Below, piece by piece: positions 1 to 14,500 of a stretch of DNA of 64,000 bases. Position 1 is the first letter of the stretch. Each line of letters begins with the position of its first letter. This DNA is from Argentina anserina. Taxonomy: Eukaryota; Streptophyta; Magnoliopsida; Rosales; Rosaceae. The stretch spans positions 62,001 through 126,000 of the forward strand of contig NW_026089495.1 in assembly GCF_933775445.1 (NCBI RefSeq). The letters are read 5' to 3'. The notes beneath the pieces are model-generated. The model ran no database searches, was not told the origin of the DNA, and saw only the letters and a list, made by a program, of their open reading frames with translations. Both the position numbers and the translations under genes were made by a program.

Positions 1-360
1 CGATGTAAAGATACTCAGTTTGAAAGAAACACACTCCCACACTTGCAAAACTCTCAAATACAATAGAAACTCGCATTAGAAGCCTTACAGAAAGATACTC
101 AAACGAGAAATGAAAAGATACACAATTAGAATAGTAAAGATACGCAAATGATGTAAAGATACAGAATTGGAATAGTAAAGATACGCAAACGATGTAAAGA
201 TACACAATTAGAATAGTAAAGATACGCAAACGATGTAAAGATACTCAGTTTGAAAGAAACACACTCCCACACTTGCAAAACTCTCAAATTCAGTAGAAAC
301 TCGCATCAGAAAGCCTTACAGAAAGATACTCAAACGTGAAATGAAAAGATACACAATTAG
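1..360 (+). repeat. Array edge, partial units matching 8,735 onward
   Basis: The window opens inside a unit. The first few hundred bases match 8,735 onward at an offset of 8,734, sharing the rare variants CGCAAATGATG and GATACAGAATTGG. This segment is therefore another copy of the sequence that follows the second 4,083-bp HOR copy, not part of the HOR itself. Confidence 0.85.
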
Positions 361-3300
361 AATAGTAAAGATACGCAAACGATGTCAAGATACACAATTG
401 GAATAGTAAAGATACGCAAACGATGTAAAGATACTCAGTTTGAAAGAAACACACTCCCACACTTGCAAAACTCTCAAATACAATAGAAACTCGTATCAGA
501 AGCCTTACAGAAAGATACTCAAACGAGAAATGAAAAGATACACAATTGGAATAGTAAAGATACGCAAACGATGTAAAGATACACAATTGGAATAGTAAAG
601 ATACGCAAACGATGTAAAGATACTCAGTTTGAAAGAAACACACTCCCACACTTGCAAAACTCTCAAATACAATAGAAACTCGCATCAGAAGCCTTACAGA
701 AAGATACTCAAACGAGAAATGAAAAGATACTTAATTGGAATAGTAAAGATACGCAAACAATGTAAAGATACACAATTGGAATAGTAAAGATACGCAAACG
801 ATGTAAAGATACTCAGTTTGAAAGAAACACACTCCCACACTTGCAAAACTCTCAAATTCAAAAGAAACTCGCATCAGAAAGCCTTACAGAAAGATACTCA
901 AACGAGAAATGAAAAGATACACAATTGGAATAGTAAAGATACGCGAACGATGTAAAGATACACAATTGGAATAGTAAAGATACGCAAACGATATAAAGAT
1001 ACTCAGTTTGAAAGAAACACACTCCCACACTTGCAAAACTCTCAAATACAATAGAAACTCGCATCAGAAGCCTTACAGAAAGATACTCAAACGAGAAATG
1101 AAAAGATACACAATTGGAATAGTAAAGATACGCAAACAATGTAAAGATACACAATTGGAATAGTGAAGATACGCAAACGATGTAAAGATACTCAGTTTGA
1201 AAGAAACACACTTCCACACTTGCAAAACTCTCAAATACAATAGAAACTCGCATCAGAAGCCTTACAGAAAGATACTCAAACGAGAAATGAAAAGATACAC
1301 AACTAGAATAGTAAAGATACGCAAACGATGTAAAGATACTCAGTTTGAAAGAAACACACTCCCACACTTGCAAAACTCTCAAATACAATAGAAACTCGCA
1401 TCAGAAGCCTTACAGAAAGATACTCAAACGAGAAATGAAAAGATACACAATTAGAATAGTAAAGATACGCAAACGATGTAAAGATACTCAGTATTAAAGA
1501 AACACACTCCCACACTTGCAAAACTCTCAAATTCAATAGAAACTCGCATCAGAAAGCCTTACAGAAAGATACTCAATCGAGAAATGAAAAGATACACAAT
1601 TGGAATAGTAAAGATACGCAAACGATGTAAAGATACACAATTGGAATAGTAAAGATACGCAAACGATGTAAAGATACTCAGTTTGAAAGAAACACACTCC
1701 CACACTTGCAAAACTCTCAAATTCAATAGAAACTCGCATCAGAAAGCCTTACAGAAAGATACTCAATCGAGAAATGAAAAGATACACAATTGGAATAGTA
1801 AAGATACGCGAACGATGTAAAGATACACAATTGGAATAGTAAAGATACGCAAACGATGTAAAGATACTCAGTTTGAAAGAAACACACTCCCACACTTGCA
1901 AAACTCTCAAATACAATAGAAACTCGCATCAGAAGCCTTACAGAAAGATACTCAAACGAGAAATGAAAAGATACACAATTGGAATAGTAAAGATACGCAA
2001 ACGATGTAAAGATACACAATTGGAATAGTAAAGATACGCAAACGATGTAAAGATACTCAGTTTGAAAGAAACACACTCCCACACTTGCAAAACTCTCAAA
2101 TACAATAGAAACTCGTATCAGAAGCCTTACAGAAAGATACTCAAACGAGAAATGAAAAGATACACAATTGGAATAGTAAAGATACGCAAACGATGTAAAG
2201 ATACACAATTGGAATAGTAAAGATACGCAAACGATGTAAAGATACTCAGTTTGAAAGAAACACACTCCCACACTTGCAAAACTCTCAAATACAATAGAAA
2301 CTCGCATCAGAAGCCTTACAGAAAGATACTCAAACGAGAAATGAAAAGATACACAATTGGAATAGTAAAGATACGCAAACAATGTAAAGATACACAATTG
2401 GAATAGTAAAGATACGCAAACGATATAAAGATACTCAGTTTGAAAGAAACACACTCCCACACTTGCAAAACTCTCAAATACAATAGAAACTCGCATCAGA
2501 AGCCTTACAGAAAGATACTCAAACGAGAAATGAAAAGATACACAATTGGAATAGTAAAGATACGCAAACAATGTAAAGATACACAATTGGAATAGTGAAG
2601 ATACGCAAACGATGTAAAGATACTCAGTTTGAAAGAAACACACTTCCACACTTGCAAAACTCTCAAATACAATAGAAACTCGCATCAGAAGCCTTACAGA
2701 AAGATACTCAAACGAGAAATGAAAAGATACACAATTGGAATAGTAAAGATACGCAAACGATGTAAAGATACACAACTAGAATAGTAAAGATACACAAACG
2801 ATGTAAAGATACTCAGTTTGAAAGAAACACACTCCCACACTTGCAAAACTCTCAAATACAATAGAAACTCGCATTAGAAGCCTTACAGAAAGATACTCAA
2901 ACGAGAAATGAAAAGATACACAATTAGAATAGTAAAGATACGCAAACGATGTAAAGATACACAATTGGAATAGTAAAGATACGCAAACGATGTAAAGATA
3001 CACAATTAGAATAGTAAAGATACGCAAACGATGTAAAGATACGCAGTTTGAAAGAAACACACTCCCACACTTGCAAAACTCTCAAATTCAATAGAAACTC
3101 GCATCAGAAAGCCTTACAGAAAGATACTCAAACGTGAAATGAAAAGATACACAATTAGAATAGTAAAGATACGCAAACGATGTAAAGATACACAATTGGA
3201 ATAGTAAAGATACGCAAACGATGTAAAGATACTCAGTTTGAAAGAAACACACTCCCACACTTGCAAAACTCTCAAATACAATAGAAACTCGTATCAGAAG

Positions 3301-4443
3301 CCTTACAGAAAGATACTCAAACGAGAAATGAAAAGATACACAATTGGAATAGTAAAGATACGCAAACGATGTAAAGATACACAATTGGAATAGTAAAGAT
3401 ACGCAAACGATGTAAAGATACTCAGTTTGAAAGAAACACACTCCCACACTTGCAAAACTCTCAAATTCAATAGAAACTCGCATCAGAAAGCCTTACAGAA
3501 AGATACTCAAACGTGAAATGAAAAGATACACAATTAGAATAGTAAAGATACGCAAACGATGTAAAGATACACAATTGGAATAGTAAAGATACGCAAACGA
3601 TGTAAAGATACTCAGTTTGAAAGAAACACACTCCCACACTTGCAAAACTCTCAAATACAATAGAAACTCGTATCAGAAGCCTTACAGAAAGATACTCAAA
3701 CGAGAAATGAAAAGATACACAATTGGAATAGTAAAGATACGCAAACGATGTAAAGATACTCAGTTTGAAAGAAACACACTCCCACACTTGCAAAACTCTC
3801 AAATTCAATAGAAACTCGCATCAGAAAGCCTTACAGAAAGATACTCAAACGAGAAATGAAAAGATACACAATTGGAATAGTAAAGATACGAGAACGATGT
3901 AAAGATACACAATTGGAATAGTAAAGATACGCAAACGATGTAAAGATACTCAGTTTGAAAGAAACACACTCCCACACTTGCAAAACTCTCAAATACAATA
4001 GAAACTCGCATCAGAAGCCTTACAGAAAGATACTCAAACGAGAAATGAAAAGATACACAATTGGAATAGTAAAGATACGCAAACAATGTAAAGATACACA
4101 ATTGGAATAGTAAAGATACGCAAACGATGTAAAGATACTCAGTTTGAAAGAAACACACTCCCACACTTGCAAAACTCTCAAATACAATAGAAACTCGCAT
4201 CAGAAGCCTTACAGAAAGATACTCAAACGAGAAATGAAAAGATACACAATTGGAATAGTAAAGATACGCAAACGATGTAAAGATAGACAATTGGAATAGT
4301 AAAGATACACAAAGGATGTAAAGATACTCAGTTTGAAAGAAACACAGTCCCACACTTGCAAAACTCTCAAATTCAATAGAAACTCGCATCAGAAAGCCTT
4401 ACAGAAAGATACTCAAACGAGAAATGAAAAGATACACAATTGT
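361..4443 (+). repeat. 22-unit HOR of 4,083 bp, copy 1
   Basis: From the unit start at 430 the successive lengths are 189, 189, 190, 189, 148, 148, 190, 190, 189, 189, 189, 189, 189, 230, 190, 189, 190, 148, 190, 189, 189 and 190, which sum to 4,083. The same order repeats immediately downstream. Diagnostic variants include GATGTCAAGATAC near 384, CACTTCCACAC near 1,210 and 2,643, and ACGAGAACGATG near 3,889. X and T units are mixed within the period. Confidence 0.95.
1723..2775 (-). other. Repeat-generated 350-residue open frame, not called as a gene
   Basis: This is the longest minus-strand open frame, with an identical-length partner at 5,806-6,858. It spans consecutive 189/190-bp units and translates to a 63-residue repeat rich in Phe, Ser, Val, Tyr, Leu and Cys. 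A frame stays open because 189 is divisible by three and that frame lacks stops. Units of 148, 149 or 190 bp shift the frame and close it. Similar frames of 304 residues lie at 30,919-31,833, 35,552-36,466, 38,605-39,519 and 40,752-41,666. There is no signal peptide pattern, domain or flanking gene context. Coding is possible in principle but not supported. Confidence 0.85.
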
Positions 4444-7400
4444 AATAGTAAAGATACGCAAACGATGTCAAGATACACAATTGGAATAGTAAAGATACGC
4501 AAACGATGTAAAGATACTCAGTTTGAAAGAAACACACTCCCACACTTGCAAAACTCTCAAATACAATAGAAACTCGTATCAGAAGCCTTACAGAAAGATA
4601 CTCAAACGAGAAATGAAAAGATACACAATTGGAATAGTAAAGATACGCAAACGATGTAAAGATACACAATTGGAATAGTAAAGATACGCAAACGATGTAA
4701 AGATACTCAGTTTGAAAGAAATACACTCCCACACTTGCAAAACTCTCAAATACAATAGAAACTCGCATCAGAAGCCTTACAGAAAGATACTCAAACGAGA
4801 AATGAAAAGATACTTAATTGGAATAGTAAAGATACGCAAACAATGTAAAGATACACAATTGGAATAGTAAAGATACGCAAACGATGTAAAGATACTCAGT
4901 TTGAAAGAAACACACTCCCACACTTGCAAAACTCTCAAATTCAAAAGAAACTCGCATCAGAAAGCCTTACAGAAAGATACTCAAACGAGAAATGAAAAGA
5001 TACACAATTGGAATAGTAAAGATACGCGAACGATGTAAAGATACACAATTGGAATAGTAAAGATACGCAAACGATATAAAGATACTCAGTTTGAAAGAAA
5101 CACACTCCCACACTTGCAAAACTCTCAAATACAATAGAAACTCGCATCAGAAGCCTTACAGAAAGATACTCAAACGAGAAATGAAAAGATACACAATTGG
5201 AATAGTAAAGATACGCAAACAATGTAAAGATACACAATTGGAATAGTGAAGATACGCAAACGATGTAAAGATACTCAGTTTGAAAGAAACACGCTTCCAC
5301 ACTTGCAAAACTCTCAAATACAATAGAAACTCGCATCAGAAGCCTTACAGAAAGATACTCAAACGAGAAATGAAAAGATACACAACTAGAATAGTAAAGA
5401 TACGCAAACGATGTAAAGATACTCAGTTTGAAAGAAACACACTCCCACACTTGCAAAACTCTCAAATACAATAGAAACTCGCATCAGAAGCCTTACAGAA
5501 AGATACTCAAACGAGAAATGAAAAGATACACAATTAGAATAGTAAAGATACGCAAACGATGTAAAGATACTCAGTATTAAAGAAACACACTCCCACACTT
5601 GCAAAACTCTCAAATTCAATAGAAACTCGCATCAGAAAGCCTTACAGAAAGATACTCAATCGAGAAATGAAAAGATACACAATTGGAATAGTAAAGATAC
5701 GCAAACGATGTAAAGATACACAATTGGAATAGTAAAGATACGCAAACGATGTAAAGATACTCAGTTTGAAAGAAACACACTCCCACACTTGCAAAACTCT
5801 CAAATTCAATAGAAACTCGCATCAGAAAGCCTTACAGAAAGATACTCAATCGAGAAATGAAAAGATACACAATTGGAATAGTAAAGATACGCGAACGATG
5901 TAAAGATACACAATTGGAATAGTAAAGATACGCAAACGATGTAAAGATACTCTGTTTGAAAGAAACACACTCCCACACTTGCAAAACTCTCAAATACAAT
6001 AGAAACTCGCATCAGAAGCCTTACAGAAAGATACTCAAACGAGAAATGAAAAGATACACAATTGGAATAGTAAAGATACGCAAACGATGTAAAGATACAC
6101 AATTGGAATAGTAAAGATACGCAAACGATGTAAAGATACTCAGTTTGAAAGAAACACACTCCCACACTTGCAAAACTCTCAAATACAATAGAAACTCGTA
6201 TCAGAAGCCTTACAGAAAGATACTCAAACGAGAAATGAAAAGATACACAATTGGAATAGTAAAGATACGCAAACGATGTAAAGATACACAATTGGAATAG
6301 TAAAGATACGCAAACGATGTAAAGATACTCAGTTTGAAAGAAACACACTCCCACACTTGCAAAACTCTCAAATACAATAGAAACTCGCATCAGAAGCCTT
6401 ACAGAAAGATACTCAAACGAGAAATGAAAAGATACACAATTGGAATAGTAAAGATACGCAAACAATGTAAAGATACACAATTGGAATAGTAAAGATACGC
6501 AAACGATATAAAGATACTCAGTTTGAAAGAAACACACTCCCACACTTGCAAAACTCTCAAATACAATAGAAACTCGCATCAGAAGCCTTACAGAAAGATA
6601 CTCAAACGAGAAATGAAAAGATACACAATTGGAATAGTAAAGATACGCAAACAATGTAAAGATACACAATTGGAATAGTGAAGATACGCAAACGATGTAA
6701 AGATACTCAGTTTGAAAGAAACACACTTCCACACTTGCAAAACTCTCAAATACAATAGAAACTCGCATCAGAAGCCTTACAGAAAGATACTCAAACGAGA
6801 AATGAAAAGATACACAATTGGAATAGTAAAGATACGCAAACGATGTAAAGATACACAACTAGAATAGTAAAGATACACAAACGATGTAAAGATACTCAGT
6901 TTGAAAGAAACACACTCCCACACTTGCAAAACTCTCAAATACAATAGAAACTCGCATTAGAAGCCTTACAGAAAGATACTCAAACGAGAAATGAAAAGAT
7001 ACACAATTGGAATAGTAAAGATACGCAAACGATGTAAAGATACACAATTGGAATAGTAAAGATACGCAAACGATGTAAAGATACACAATTGGAATAGTAA
7101 AGATACGCAAACGATGTAAAGATACTCAGTTTGAAAGAAACACACTCCCACACTTGCAAAACTCTCAAATTCAATAGAAACTCGCATCAGAAAGCCTTAC
7201 AGAAAGATACTCAAACGTGAAATGAAAAGATACACAATTAGAATAGTAAAGATACGCAAACGATGTAAAGATACACAATTGGAATAGTAAAGATACGCAA
7301 ACGATGTAAAGATACTCAGTTTGAAAGAAACACACTCCCACACTTGCAAAACTCTCAAATACAATAGAAACTCGTATCAGAAGCCTTACAGAAAGATACT

Positions 7401-8526
7401 CAAACGAGAAATGAAAAGATACACAATTGGAATAGTAAAGATACGCAAACGATGTAAAGATACACAATTGGAATAGTAAAGATACGCAAACGATGTAAAG
7501 ATACTCAGTTTGAAAGAAACACACTCCCACACTTGCAAAACTCTCAAATTCAATAGAAACTCGCATCAGAAAGCCTTACAGAAAGATACTCAAACGTGAA
7601 ATGAAAAGATACACAATTAGAATAGTAAAGATACGCAAACGATGTAAAGATACACAATTGGAATAGTAAAGATACGCAAACGATGTAAAGATACTCAGTT
7701 TGAAAGAAACACACTCCCACACTTGCAAAACTCTCAAATACAATAGAAACTCGTATCAGAAGCCTTACAGAAAGATACTCAAACGAGAAATGAAAAGATA
7801 CACAATTGGAATAGTAAAGATACGCAAACGATGTAAAGATACTCAGTTTGAAAGAAACACACTCCCACACTTGCAAAACTCTCAAATTCAATAGAAACTC
7901 GCATCAGAAAGCCTTACAGAAAGATACTCAAACGAGAAATGAAAAGATACACAATTGGAATAGTAAAGATACGAGAACGATGTAAAGATACACAATTGGA
8001 ATAGTAAAGATACGCAAACGATGTAAAGATACTCAGTTTGAAAGAAACACACTCCCACACTTGCAAAACTCTCAAATACAATAGAAACTCGCATCAGAAG
8101 CCTTACAGAAAGATACTCAAACGAGAAATGAAAAGATACACAATTGGAATAGTAAAGATACGCAAACAATGTAAAGATACACAATTGGAATAGTAAAGAT
8201 ACGCAAACGATGTAAAGATACTCAGTTTGAAAGAAACACACTCCCACACTTGCAAAACTCTCAAATACAATAGAAACTCGCATCAGAAGCCTTACAGAAA
8301 GATACTCAAACGAGAAATGAAAAGATACACAATTGGAATAGTAAAGATACGCAAACGATGTAAAGATAGACAATTGGAATAGTAAAGATACACAAAGGAT
8401 GTAAAGATACTCAGTTTGAAAGAAACACAGTCCCACACTTGCAAAACTCTCAAATTCAATAGAAACTCGCATCAGAAAGCCTTACAGAAAGATACTCAAA
8501 CGAGAAATGAAAAGATACACAATTGG
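4444..8526 (+). repeat. 22-unit HOR of 4,083 bp, copy 2
   Basis: A direct tandem duplicate of the preceding 4,083 bp. By eye I noted only scattered single-base differences, for example the cytosine-rich segment near 5,292 (ACGCTTCC against ACACTTCC), CTCTGTTTG near 5,951, AATTGG against AATTAG near 7,017 and 7,088, and GATACTCAG against GATACGCAG near 7,121. No length differences were seen. The near identity implies a recent duplication or ongoing homogenisation. Confidence 0.93.
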
Positions 8527-9984
8527 AATAGTAAAGATACGCAAACAATGTAAAGATACACAATTGGAATAGTGAAGATACGCAAACGATGTAAAGATAC
8601 TCAGTTTGAAAGAAACACACTCCCACACTTGCAAAACTCTCAAATACAATAGAAACTCGCATCAGAAGCCTTACAGAAAGATACTCAAACGAGAAATGAA
8701 AAGATACACAACTAGAATAGTAAAGATACGCAAACGATGTAAAGATACTCAGTTTGAAAGAAACACACTCCCACACTTGCAAAACTCTCAAATACAATAG
8801 AAACTCGCATTAGAAGCCTTACAGAAAGATACTCAAACGAGAAATGAAAAGATACACAATTAGAATAGTAAAGATACGCAAATGATGTAAAGATACAGAA
8901 TTGGAATAGTAAAGATACGCAAACGATGTAAAGATACACAATTAGAATAGTAAAGATACGCAAACGATGTAAAGATACTCAGTTTGAAAGAAACACACTC
9001 CCACACTTGCAAAACTCTCAAATTCAATAGAAACTCGCATCAGAAAGCCTTACAGAAAGATACTCAAACGTGAAATGAAAAGATACACAATTAGAATAGT
9101 AAAGATACGCAAACGATGTCAAGATACACAATTGGAATAGTAAAGATACGCAAACGATGTAAAGATACTCAGTTTGAAAGAAACACACTCCCACACTTGC
9201 AAAACTCTCAAATACAATAGAAACTCGTATCAGAAGCCTTACAGAAAGATACTCAAACGAGAAATGAAAAGATACACAATTGGAATAGTAAAGATACGCA
9301 AACGATGTAAAGATACTCAGTTTGAAAGAAACACACTCCCACACTTGCAAAACTCTCAAATTCAATAGAAACTCGCATCAGAAAGCCTTACAGAAAGATA
9401 CTCAAACGAGAAATGAAAAGATACACAATTGGAATAGTAAAGATACGAGAACGATGTAAAGATACACAATTGGAATAGTAAAGATACGCAAACGATGTAA
9501 AGATACTCAGTTTGAAAGAAACACACTCCCACATTTGCAAAACTCTCAAATACAATAGAAACTCGCATCAGAAGCCTTACAGAAAGATACTCAAACGAGA
9601 AATGAAAAGATACACAATTGGAATAGTAAAGATACGCAAACAATGTAAAGATACACAATTGGAATAGTAAAGATACGCAAACGATGTAAAGATACCCAGT
9701 TTGAAAGAAACACACTCCCACACTTGCAAAACTCTCAAATACAATAGAAACTCGCATCAGAAGCCTTACAGAAAGATACTCAAACGAGAAATGAAAAGAT
9801 ACACAATTGGAATAGTAAAGATACGCAAACGATGTAAAGATAGACAATTGGAATAGTAAAGATACACAAAGGATGTAAAGATACTCAGTTTGAAAGAAAC
9901 ACAGTCCCACACTTGCAAAACTCTCAAATTCAATAGAAACTCGCATCAGAAAGCCTTACAGAAAGATACTCAAACGAGAAATGA
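8527..9984 (+). repeat. Mosaic segment of 4,083-bp HOR pieces
   Basis: This stretch is assembled from pieces of the HOR. About 8,735-9,120 follows the same sequence as 1-390. About 9,120-9,984 follows 7,650-8,510 at an offset of 1,474, including the ACGAGAACGATG variant at 9,446. The switch lies inside a unit between about 9,120 and 9,300. The pattern fits unequal exchange between out-of-register HOR copies. Confidence 0.85.
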
Positions 9985-10935
9985 AATGATACACAATTGG
10001 AATAGTAAAGATACGCAAACGATGTAAAGATACTCAGTTTGAAAGAAACACACTCCCACACTTACAAAACTCTCACATACAATAGAAACTCGCATCAGAA
10101 GCCTTACAGAAAGATACTCAAACGAGAAATGAAAAGATACACAATTGGAATAGTAAAGATACGCAAACGATGTAAAGATACTCAGTTTGAAAGAAACACA
10201 CTCCCACACTTGCAAAACTCTCAAATACAATAGAAACTCGCATTAGAAGCCTTACAGAAAGATACTCAAACGAGAAATGAAAAGATACACAATTAGAATA
10301 GTAAAGATACGCAAACGATGTAAAGATACACAATTGGAATAGTAAAGATACGCAAACGATGTAAAGATACACAATTAGAATAGTAAAGATACGCAAACGA
10401 TGTAAAGATACTCAGTTTGAAAGAAACACACTCCCACACTTGCAAAACTCTCAAATTCAATAGAAACTCGCATCAGAAAGCCTTACAGAAAGATACTCAA
10501 ACGAGAAATGAAAAGATACACAATTGGAATAGTAAATATACGCAAACGATGTAAAGATACACAATTGGAATAGTAAAGATACGCAAACGATTTAAAGATA
10601 CTCAGTTTGAAAGAAACACACTCCCACACTTGCAAAACTCTCAAATTCAATAGAAACTCGCATTAGATAACCGTTCAGAAAAATACTCAAACGAGAAATG
10701 AAAAGATACACAATTTGAGTAGTAAAGATACGCAAACGATGTAAAGATAAACAATTGGAATAGTAAAGATACGCAAACGATATAAAGATACTCAGTTTGA
10801 AAGAAACACATTCCCACACTTGCAAAACTCTCAAATTCAATAGAAACTCGCATCAGAAAGCCTTACAGAAAGATACTCAAACGAGAAATGAAAAGGTACA
10901 CAATTGGAATAGTAAAGATACGCAAACGATGTAAA

Positions 10936-11105
10936 GATACTCAGTTTGAATGAAACACACTCCCACACTTGCAAAACTCTCAAATACAATAGAAATTCGC
11001 ATCAGAAGCCTTACAGAAAGATACTCGAACGAGAAATGAAAAGATACACAATTGGAATAGTAAAGATACGCAAACGATGTAAAGATACACAATTGGAATA
11101 GTAAA
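10936..11105 (+). repeat. 170-bp unit lacking one 19-bp block
   Basis: This unit should be 189 bp but lacks exactly the terminal 19-bp b block. The next unit begins GATACACAGTTTG, a hybrid of the a-block start (GATACAC) and the a' continuation (AGTTTG). The sister copy near 14,990 keeps the 19 bp. The breakpoint falls within the shared GATAC core. Confidence 0.9.
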
Positions 11106-11402
11106 GATACACAGTTTGAAAGAAACACAGTCCCACACTTGCAAAACTCTCAAATTCAATAGAAACTCGCATCAGAAAGCCTTACAGAAAGATACTCAAA
11201 CGAGAAATGAAATGATACACAATTGGAATAGTAAAGATACGCAAACGATGTAAAGATACTCAGTTTGAAAGAAACACACTCCCACACTTGCAAAACTCTC
11301 ACATACAATAGAAACTCGCATGAGAAGCCTTACAGAAAGATACTCAAACGAGAAATGAAAAGATACACAATTGGAATAGTAAAGATACGCAAACGATGTA
11401 AA

Positions 11403-11545
11403 GATATTCAGTTTGAAAGAAACACACTCCCACACTTGCAAAACTCTCAAATGCAAATAGCATCAGAAAGCCTTACAGAAAGATACTCAAACGAGAATTG
11501 AAAAGATACATAATTGGAATAGTAAAGATACGCAAACGATCTAAA
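11403..11545 (+). repeat. 143-bp unit with 6-bp deletion
   Basis: Six bases are lost around TGCAAATAGCATCAG, where other units read TGCAATAG followed by AAACTCGCATCAG. The same deletion occurs in the unit at 16,767-16,909, so it marks common descent of these two segments (offset 5,364). Confidence 0.88.
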
Positions 11546-14500
11546 GATACTCAGTTTGAAAGAAACAAACTCCCACACTTGCAAAACTCTCAAATTCAAT
11601 AGAAACTCGCGTCAGATAGCCGTTCAGAAAGATACTCAAACGAGAATTGAAAAGATAAAGAATTGGAATAGTAAAGATACGCAAACAATGTAAAGATACT
11701 CAGTTTGAAAGAAACACACTCCCACACATGCAAAACTCTCAAATTCAATAGAAACTCGCATCAGATAGCCGTTCAGAAAGATACTCAAACCAGAATTGAA
11801 AACATACACAATTGGAATAGTAAAAATACGCAAACGATGTAAAGATACTCAGTCCTAAAGAAACACACTCCCACACTTGCAAAACTCTCAAATTCAATAG
11901 AAACTCGAATCAGAAAGCCTTACAGAAAGATACTCAAACGAGAATTGAAAAGATACACAATTGGAATAGTAAAGATACGCAAACGATGTAAAGATACACA
12001 ATTGGAATAGTAAAGATACGCAAACGATGTAAAGATACTCAGGTTGAAAGAAACATACTCCCACACTTGCAAAACTCTCAAATATAATAGAAACTAGCAT
12101 CAGAAGCCTTACAGAAAGATACTCAAACGAGCAATGAAAAGATACACAATTGGAATAGTAAAGATACGCAAACGATGTAAAGATACACAATTGGAATAGT
12201 AAAGATACGCAAACGATGTAAAGATACTCAGTTTGAAAGAAACACACTCCCACACTTGCAAAACTCTCAAATTCAATAGATACTCGCATCAGAAAGCCTT
12301 ACAGAAAGATACTCAAACGAGAAATGAAAAGATAAACAATTGGAATAGTAAAGATACGCAAACGATGTAAAGATACACAATGGGAATAGTAAAGATACGC
12401 AAACGATATAAAGATAGTCAGTTTGAAGGAAACACACTCCCACACTTGCAAAACTCTCAAATACAATAGAAACTCGCATTAGAAGCCTTACAGAAAGATA
12501 CTCAAACGAGAAATGAAAAGATACACAATTGGAATAGTAAAGATACGCAAACGATGTAAAGATACACAATTGGAATAGTAAAGATACGCAAACGATGTAA
12601 AGATACTCAGTTTGAAAGAAACACAATCCCACACTTGCAAAACTCTCAAATTCAATAGAAACTCGCATCAGAAAGCCTTACAGAAAGATACTTGAACGAG
12701 AAATGAAAAGATACACAATTGGAATAGTAAAGATACGCAAACGATGTAAAGATACACAATTGGAATAGTAAAGATACGCAAACGATGTAAAGATACTCAG
12801 TTTGAAAGAAACACACTCTCACACTTGCAAAACTCTCAAATTCAATAGAAACTCGCATCAGAAATCCGTTCAGAAAGATACTCAAACCAGAATTTAAAAC
12901 ATACACAATTGGAATAGTAAAGATACGCAAACGATGTAAAGATACTCAGTTTGAAAGAAACACAGTCCCACACTTGCAAAACTCTCAAATTCAATAGAAA
13001 CTCGCATCAGAAAGCCTTACAGAAAGATACTCAAACGAGAAATGAAATGATACACAATTGGAATAGTAAAGATACGCAAACGATGTAAAGATACTCAGTT
13101 TGAAAGAAACACACTCCCACACTTGCAAAACTCTCACATACAATAGAAACTCGCATCAGAAGCCTTACAGAAAGATACTCAAACGAGAAATGAAAAGATA
13201 CACAATTGGAATAGTAAAGATACGCAAACGATGTAAAGATACTCAGTTTGAAAGAAATACACTCCCACACTTGGAAAACTCTCAAATTAAATAGAAACTC
13301 GCATCAGAAGCCTTACAGAAAGATACTCAAACGAGAAATGAAAAGATACACAATTGGAATAGTAAAGAAACGCAAACGATGTAAAGATACACAATTGGAA
13401 TAGTAAAGATACGCAAACGATGTAAAGATACTCAGTTTGAAAGAAACACACTCCCACACTTGCAAAACTCTCAAATTCAATAGAAACTCGCATCAGAAAG
13501 CCTTACAGAAAGATACTCAAACGAGAAATGAAAAGATAAACAATTGTAATAGTAAAGATACGCAAACGATGTAAAGATACACAATGGGAATAGTAAAGAT
13601 ACGCAAATGATGTAAAGATACTCAGTTTCAAGGAAACACACTCCCACACTTGCAAAACTCTCAAATACAATCGAAACTCGTATCAGAAGCCTTACAGAAA
13701 GATACTCAAACCAGAAATGAAAAGATACACAATTGGAATAGTAAAGATACGCAAACGATGTAAAGATACACAATTGGAATAGTAAAGATACACAAAGGAT
13801 GTAAAGATACTCAGTTTGAAAGAAACACAGTCCCACACTTGCAAAACTCTCAAATTCTATAGAAACTCGCATCAGAAAGCCTTACAGAAAGATACTCAAA
13901 CGAGAAATGAAATGATACACAATTGGAATAGTAAAGATACGCAAACGATGTAAAGATACTCAGTTTGAAAGAAACACACTCCCACACTTACAAAACTCTC
14001 ACATACAATAGAACCTCGCATCAGAAGCCTTACAGAAAGATACTCAAACGAGAAATGAAAAGATACACAATTGGAATAGTAAAGATACGCAAACGATGTA
14101 AAGATACTCAGTTTGAAAGAAACACACTCCCACACTTGCAAAACTCTCAAATACAATAGAAACTCGCATTAGAAGCCTTACAGAAAGATACTCAAACGAG
14201 AAATGAAAAGATACACAATTAGAATAGTAAAGATACACAAACGATGTAAAGATACACAATTGGAATAGTAAAGATACGCAAACGATGTAAAGATACACAA
14301 TTAGAATAGTAAAGATACGCAAACGATGTAAAGATACTCAGTTTGAAAGAAACACACTCCCACACTTGCAAAACTCTCAAATTCAATAGAAACTCGCATC
14401 AGAAAGCCTTACAGAAAGATACTCAAACGAGAAATGAAAAGATACACAATTGGAATAGTAAATATACGCAAACGATGTAAAGATACACAATTGGAATAGT

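Noticed and set aside
361..8526. Large duplications as assembly artefacts
   Set aside because: Not excluded, but the copies differ by scattered single-base changes and module indels, which argues against simple duplication of the same reads. Spanning long reads would decide.
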